Shown piece after piece: positions 60,546 to 64,000 of a DNA stretch of 64,000 bases. The DNA comes from Ignavibacteria bacterium (lineage in GTDB: Bacteria > Bacteroidota > Ignavibacteria > Tepidaquicellales > OLB5), in the NCBI GenBank assembly GCA_017303675.1, contig JAFLBX010000002.1, positions 757,091-821,090 on the forward strand. The letters are read 5' to 3'. Under the pieces are notes generated by a model, which was not told the origin of the DNA, did not search any database, and saw nothing but the letters and a program-made list of their open reading frames with translations. Each line of letters begins with the position of its first letter. Position 1 is the stretch's first letter. The translations under genes were made by a program, and so were the position numbers.

Positions 60546-61772
60546 TTATTCCCAGCGAATAGCTTTTATAGGCTCCTGCCTTGCAGCTTTAAATGCCGGG
60601 TATAATGAGGCAGCAAATGATATCAACAAAGCGCATAAGCCCACATAAATAAAATCAGTATATCTTATATCAACAGGCAATGCGTCAATTGAATAAACCA
60701 TGCTATCAAGCGGGTAGAATTTAAATTTTATCTGTGCTAAACAAACGCCAAGCCCCAAAATTGAACCTAAAACAGTGCCGTAAATACCTATTAAAATACC
60801 TTCGAACATAAAAATCTTAAGTATACCGGAGTTCTTAGTACCCATTGCCTTTAATATGCCAATATCCCGCTTCTTTTCTATAACCGTCATAGTTAATGAG
60901 CCTACAATACTGAATGAAGCAACTGCTATTATGAGTGAAAGAACTATAAAAGCGGTCCACCTTTCAACCTTCATAACTGAATAAAGGTCTTCATGAAGGT
61001 CATACCATGAATTGATCCTGTAGCCATTTCCTAATACTGCTCTGAGTTTCTGCTTTGTTTCCTCAGAATTATCAATATCACTTATCCTCAGCTCAACACC
61101 GTTAACTGCATTTTTAAGGTCATACAGGCTTTGTGATTTGGGTATTGAAATAAATGAATAAAGCTTATCGTAATCACGGTTATTTGCGTCAAATATCCCG
61201 CGGACTATGAACTTCTGTGTCCTGGGAGTTATTATCTGTGTTAAAGCTTTTTCCATTCCAACTGTGCTCATAACTGTGATAGTATCCAGCACTCTTGCTT
61301 CAAGCTTGGCAGCTAGGCTGTTGCCCAGCACTATGCCGCCGAATTCATCATTATCACGGAATTCAAAAGTACCAAGGTTCACTTTATCCTTTACATCAGA
61401 GAGTCCCGATATTTTTTTATCATCAACGCCTTTTACAAAGGCAACTATGTTATTTTTTTTAGTTGAAATAACCCCTTTGTTCATTGTATAAGGAGCAATT
61501 TCAGTAGGATTTGATTCCACTGAAATTTTACTTATCAGCGAAGCATAGTCAGTAACCGTGGAGCCTGTATCCGCTTCCACCCTGATATGCGGATCAAAAC
61601 CTGTGAGAGTATCAAGCTGGAATTTATTGAATCCGTTGAACACTGAAAGCATAACAATTAAAGCAGTAACGCCAACAGATAGCCCTATTACGGAAATTAA
61701 AGTAATTACAGTAATAAACTGAACTTTTCGTTTTGAAAGCAGGTATCTTCCGGCAATGAATCTTTCAAACAT
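60546..61772 (-). CDS. lolC: LolC/LolE-type ABC transporter permease (FtsX-like)
   Basis: 408 residues. N-terminal membrane helix (ITVITLISVIGLSVGVTALIVMLSVFNGF), a large periplasmic MacB_PCD-like domain (about 50-265), then three helices with the FtsX motif: VLSLIIAVASFSIVGSLTMTVIEKKRDIGILKAMGTKNSGILKIFMFEG. The last residues YPAFKAARQEPIKAIRWE are the LolC/E end. With LolD it releases lipoproteins. LolC and LolE are not distinguishable here, so the partner may be a homodimer. Confidence 0.92.
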   Translation of the reverse strand: MFERFIAGRYLLSKRKVQFITVITLISVIGLSVGVTALIVMLSVFNGFNKFQLDTLTGFDPHIRVEADTGSTVTDYASLISKISVESNPTEIAPYTMNKGVISTKKNNIVAFVKGVDDKKISGLSDVKDKVNLGTFEFRDNDEFGGIVLGNSLAAKLEARVLDTITVMSTVGMEKALTQIITPRTQKFIVRGIFDANNRDYDKLYSFISIPKSQSLYDLKNAVNGVELRISDIDNSEETKQKLRAVLGNGYRINSWYDLHEDLYSVMKVERWTAFIVLSLIIAVASFSIVGSLTMTVIEKKRDIGILKAMGTKNSGILKIFMFEGILIGIYGTVLGSILGLGVCLAQIKFKFYPLDSMVYSIDALPVDIRYTDFIYVGLCALLISFAASLYPAFKAARQEPIKAIRWE

Positions 61773-61793
61773 TATTTTTTAAACAGCTCCGTT

Positions 61794-62615
61794 TTATTCA
61801 TCAAAAACTAAAATTGGCTCTCTGTAAAGCCTTACTTTTTTTGAATCTATTTTATGCTGAATATGTTTCTGCAGTTCTTCGTTGCGTTTATCAATATTTT
61901 CATCCGTATTAAGAGCATCAATAAGTATCTTAATATGAAGTACCCTGTTAGGTATCAGGTGCCTTGAAATACCCGCCGGCAGCTTTTGATCAAATCCAGC
62001 TATTTTTATAATATCCTCTTTTTTCAAACACGGAAACACGAACAAAAGCCCTTCATCAGGCGAAAGTGTTTTTACATCAGAAATATCCGTATCACTGTCT
62101 ATCCTGGTGTAGCTGTACTTTTCATCGTAATACCTGTTTAGTGCCGCAAGCTGAGATAACATGGTTTTCAGGTCATTATCAAGCGTAACTGAAACAGCTT
62201 CTCCTTCTGAAGAGTAAACAAGTAAATCACATGCTGAAGCAGTATTTTTTGTTCTTTGGATTTTTTTCAGCTTAAGCCCTGCTGATGATGCGAACTCTGT
62301 GAGTTCTGCCATAGTCATAAAGCTGACATAGTGATACCAGGTTTTAAGTACAACTTCTTCTGAAGCATAATCTACAAGCTGTGCCAATATTGCTTTGCAG
62401 CCCAGCTGCTTTAAAGCTTCAAACCTGTTTGCTCCATCTATCAGTATATGGCTCTCATTATATTTAGCAACAATTAACGGATTATAAAGAACGTGCTCAT
62501 CTTTAAAACGGTCAACTAGCCTGCTGCTTCTGTTACCTTCGCATTCTTCATGTAATGCAACAGCTTTTGAAGGCAGAAGTTTAAGTTCAAACTTTTCCCC
62601 GGCGAGGATGGACAT
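61794..62615 (-). CDS. ParB N-terminal-like protein (SbnI/serine-kinase-like family)
   Basis: 273 residues. Residues 1-100 are a ParB/Srx fold: LPSKAVALHEECEGNRSSRLVDRFKDEHVLYNPLIVAKYNESHILIDGANRFEALKQLGCKAILAQLVDY. The continuation VVLKTWYHYVSFMTMAEL is typical of SbnI and free-serine-kinase-like proteins rather than chromosome-partition ParB. The C-terminal half (130-273) is unfamiliar but fits that family. Possible roles are O-phosphoserine formation or transcription control; not decided. ATG start. Neighbours are lolC and a beta-barrel gene. Confidence 0.8.
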   Translation of the reverse strand: MSILAGEKFELKLLPSKAVALHEECEGNRSSRLVDRFKDEHVLYNPLIVAKYNESHILIDGANRFEALKQLGCKAILAQLVDYASEEVVLKTWYHYVSFMTMAELTEFASSAGLKLKKIQRTKNTASACDLLVYSSEGEAVSVTLDNDLKTMLSQLAALNRYYDEKYSYTRIDSDTDISDVKTLSPDEGLLFVFPCLKKEDIIKIAGFDQKLPAGISRHLIPNRVLHIKILIDALNTDENIDKRNEELQKHIQHKIDSKKVRLYREPILVFDE

Positions 62616-62710
62616 AATTTAATTTTTGGTCAAAATTTTAAAGGCAATATAACAATCATAATAATTGATTTCTGTATAAAGATTAATCCTATAGTTATTG
62701 GCTTAAATCA

Positions 62711-63574
62711 CTAAAAAGTATAACCTAAGCCCCCTGAAATGCCCCAGGTTCCGGCCTCTTCAAGTCCGTATGAACTGCCAATTGAAAATCCAATTCTCTT
62801 GGAAAGTACAAATCCCAGCCCGCTGTATATGCTATGAGAATTATAGTTAAGCCGTGTGTTTCTGGTAAATGAATATCCGGCGTAGCAAGAAACATTTTTC
62901 GATATATCAACTGATGGACCTCCTGAAATTACAATTTCAGGTTCAATTGAATAATTGTATGAATTCTTGGCGCTGTCTATCTGATTCTGAATAACTGCAG
63001 GATATTTTTTTGTATTAGGAAAGTCACGCCTTTGCAGCAAATTCAGCTCAAAGCTCAGGTCATACCCGAATCTGCCGTTAACATACCCCTGTGCAATCCC
63101 GAAATAAAAATCTGCTTTACCTGTGCCAAGCTCTTTTGACTGGCTTGCAGTTGGAAGCTTAACGATACCCTGTATACCGTGAATTAAATAATCCGTTTCA
63201 AGAAAGGAATATTTAATTCCAAGGTATGAGTCACCAAAGCCGCTGACCTTATTTCCCTGGAAATTGTAGCTTTCAGTAAACGGGGAAAGTCCCCCTGAGA
63301 GCTCTAAATTATCAGTAATTCCATAACTAACAGAAACCGGAATATCAATAACTTCATCTCCGTAAGAAATTCCAATTGAAAGATTAGTTTTACCTTTTTC
63401 AGTTGTAAACGCGTCAACACCGTAACCGGGCCTGTTGGCATTCAACAGGTATGAATATGCAGTCTGGCCAAGTATATCAAGCAAACGGTTCCCGCGCACG
63501 CGCTGTGCGGAAGTATCGCTGCTAAAGAGCAAAAGTAAAAACAAAACCGGCAAAGCTCCGCAGTATTTTTTCAT
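62711..63574 (-). CDS. Outer-membrane beta-barrel protein
   Basis: 287 residues. Signal peptide CGALPVLFLLLLFSSDTSAQ, then amphipathic beta strands with alternating aromatic residues (VSVSYGITDNLELSGGLSPF, DSYLGIKYSFLETDY, KADFYFGIAQGYVNGRFGYDLSFELNLLQ) and a C-terminal Phe (SGGLGYTF), which is typical of barrels inserted by BamA. It resembles the phenol-degradation meta-pathway/transporter-type barrels. Substrate unknown. ATG start. Confidence 0.82.
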   Translation of the reverse strand: MKKYCGALPVLFLLLLFSSDTSAQRVRGNRLLDILGQTAYSYLLNANRPGYGVDAFTTEKGKTNLSIGISYGDEVIDIPVSVSYGITDNLELSGGLSPFTESYNFQGNKVSGFGDSYLGIKYSFLETDYLIHGIQGIVKLPTASQSKELGTGKADFYFGIAQGYVNGRFGYDLSFELNLLQRRDFPNTKKYPAVIQNQIDSAKNSYNYSIEPEIVISGGPSVDISKNVSCYAGYSFTRNTRLNYNSHSIYSGLGFVLSKRIGFSIGSSYGLEEAGTWGISGGLGYTF

Positions 63575-63592
63575 TTCAGTATTTTTAACAAA

Positions 63593-63618
63593 AAACGGGC
63601 ATAAAGTTATGCCCGTTT
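63593..63618 (-). terminator. Terminator of the truncated lipoprotein gene
   Basis: Stem AAACGGGCATAA / TTATGCCCGTTT (63593-63604, 63607-63618) followed by a T run on the minus strand. Confidence 0.85.
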
Positions 63619-63641
63619 AAAAGATGTACTATTATAAAATT

Positions 63642-64000
63642 TTATTTACTTACTATTTCAACTTCATTTGTTGCAATCACGGTACCGTCTTTCTTTAAGC
63701 AGCTGACCTTATATTTTCCGGGCTCTTTAAATTCTACATCATCAAAGTGAATATAATCCCAGCTTGATTGTACTGTGAACGGAAATGTTTCTACAGCCTT
63801 TCCTGAAGCAACATCTGTAACATTGATATCAACAGAAGTAACACCAATCGGTTTTTTAAGCTTAAGCATCACTGTAATTGTGCCGGTAGTGAACTTTGTG
63901 CCTTCACCGATCTCTTTAGTAGTATATTTTTCACAGAAATAAAGCCTGTCACCGCCTGTCAGATCCTGCAGCTTAGAGCATGATACAACTACTAAAAATA
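63642..64000 (-). CDS. Lipoprotein, N terminus beyond window edge
   Basis: The frame is open from 63998 to the stop at 63642, so the ATG at 63872 is internal. The visible part begins FLVVVSCSKLQDLTGGD, where VVSC is a lipobox; the first residues are outside the window. About 110 mature residues form a small beta domain (TSVDINVTDVASGKAVETFPF, FDDVEFKEPGKYKVSCLKKDG). No family recognised; immunoglobulin-like or carbohydrate-binding folds are possible. Confidence 0.75.
   Translation of the reverse strand, partial: FLVVVSCSKLQDLTGGDRLYFCEKYTTKEIGEGTKFTTGTITVMLKLKKPIGVTSVDINVTDVASGKAVETFPFTVQSSWDYIHFDDVEFKEPGKYKVSCLKKDGTVIATNEVEIVSK

Overview
The window looks like chromosomal DNA of a low-GC member of the FCB group, most likely an Ignavibacteria-type bacterium. 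Six predicted secreted proteins end in the type IX secretion (T9SS) sorting domain with the NYPNPFNP motif that is typical of that lineage. Promoters resemble the Bacteroidota -7 box TAnnTTTG, Shine-Dalgarno sequences are mostly absent, and TTG start codons are common. The taxonomic call is inference from these traits. I see no rRNA, tRNA, CRISPR array, phage or intact insertion sequence.

Region by region: 1-453 is the start of a truncated secreted protein, perhaps a subtilisin-type protease. 558-8435 (minus strand) is a thiamine operon behind a TPP riboswitch: thiC, secreted cupin, thiO, thiS, thiG, small secreted protein, tenI-like, thiE, thiD, arfB. ThiF is not present. 8493-11322 is a TrmB-type regulator with a beta-propeller T9SS surface protein; a second such pair lies at 35442-38443. 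11440-13696 is pgsA, HU-like, ruvX and an AlbA_2 regulator. 13983-19239 holds three M16 peptidase genes and a MoxR ATPase. 19353-31301 is mostly unlinked housekeeping and signalling genes (M61 peptidase, YggX, sensor kinase, YjbQ, TPR proteins, NDH-2, RmuC, YqeY). 31450-40936 is rich in surface proteins (VIT/VWA T9SS protein, lipase, two further T9SS proteins) and contains a 750-bp gap with an unexplained, highly structured element. 41173-46859 carries a helical protein of unknown function, fmt-def, two tandem DUF2279 proteins, a small unknown gene and rpmB. 46966-57689 is an envelope glycan region (GT2, GxxExxY gene, hldD, two large membrane glycosyltransferases, methyltransferase, GT9). 57654-64000 has a TonB-dependent-receptor-like protein, a LolD/LolC-type pair, a ParB/SbnI-like protein, a beta-barrel protein and a truncated lipoprotein.

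Functional links: the thi genes form one TPP-controlled unit making both halves of thiamine, with YjbQ (25335-25754) as a possible accessory. The surface proteins would leave through the Sec and T9SS pathways. The heptose epimerase, GT9 and membrane glycosyltransferases fit LPS or surface-protein glycosylation. The most interesting unexplained features are the duplicated TrmB-regulator/propeller cassettes with related palindromic operators, and the orphan promoter-hairpins-terminator unit at about 38550-38962.
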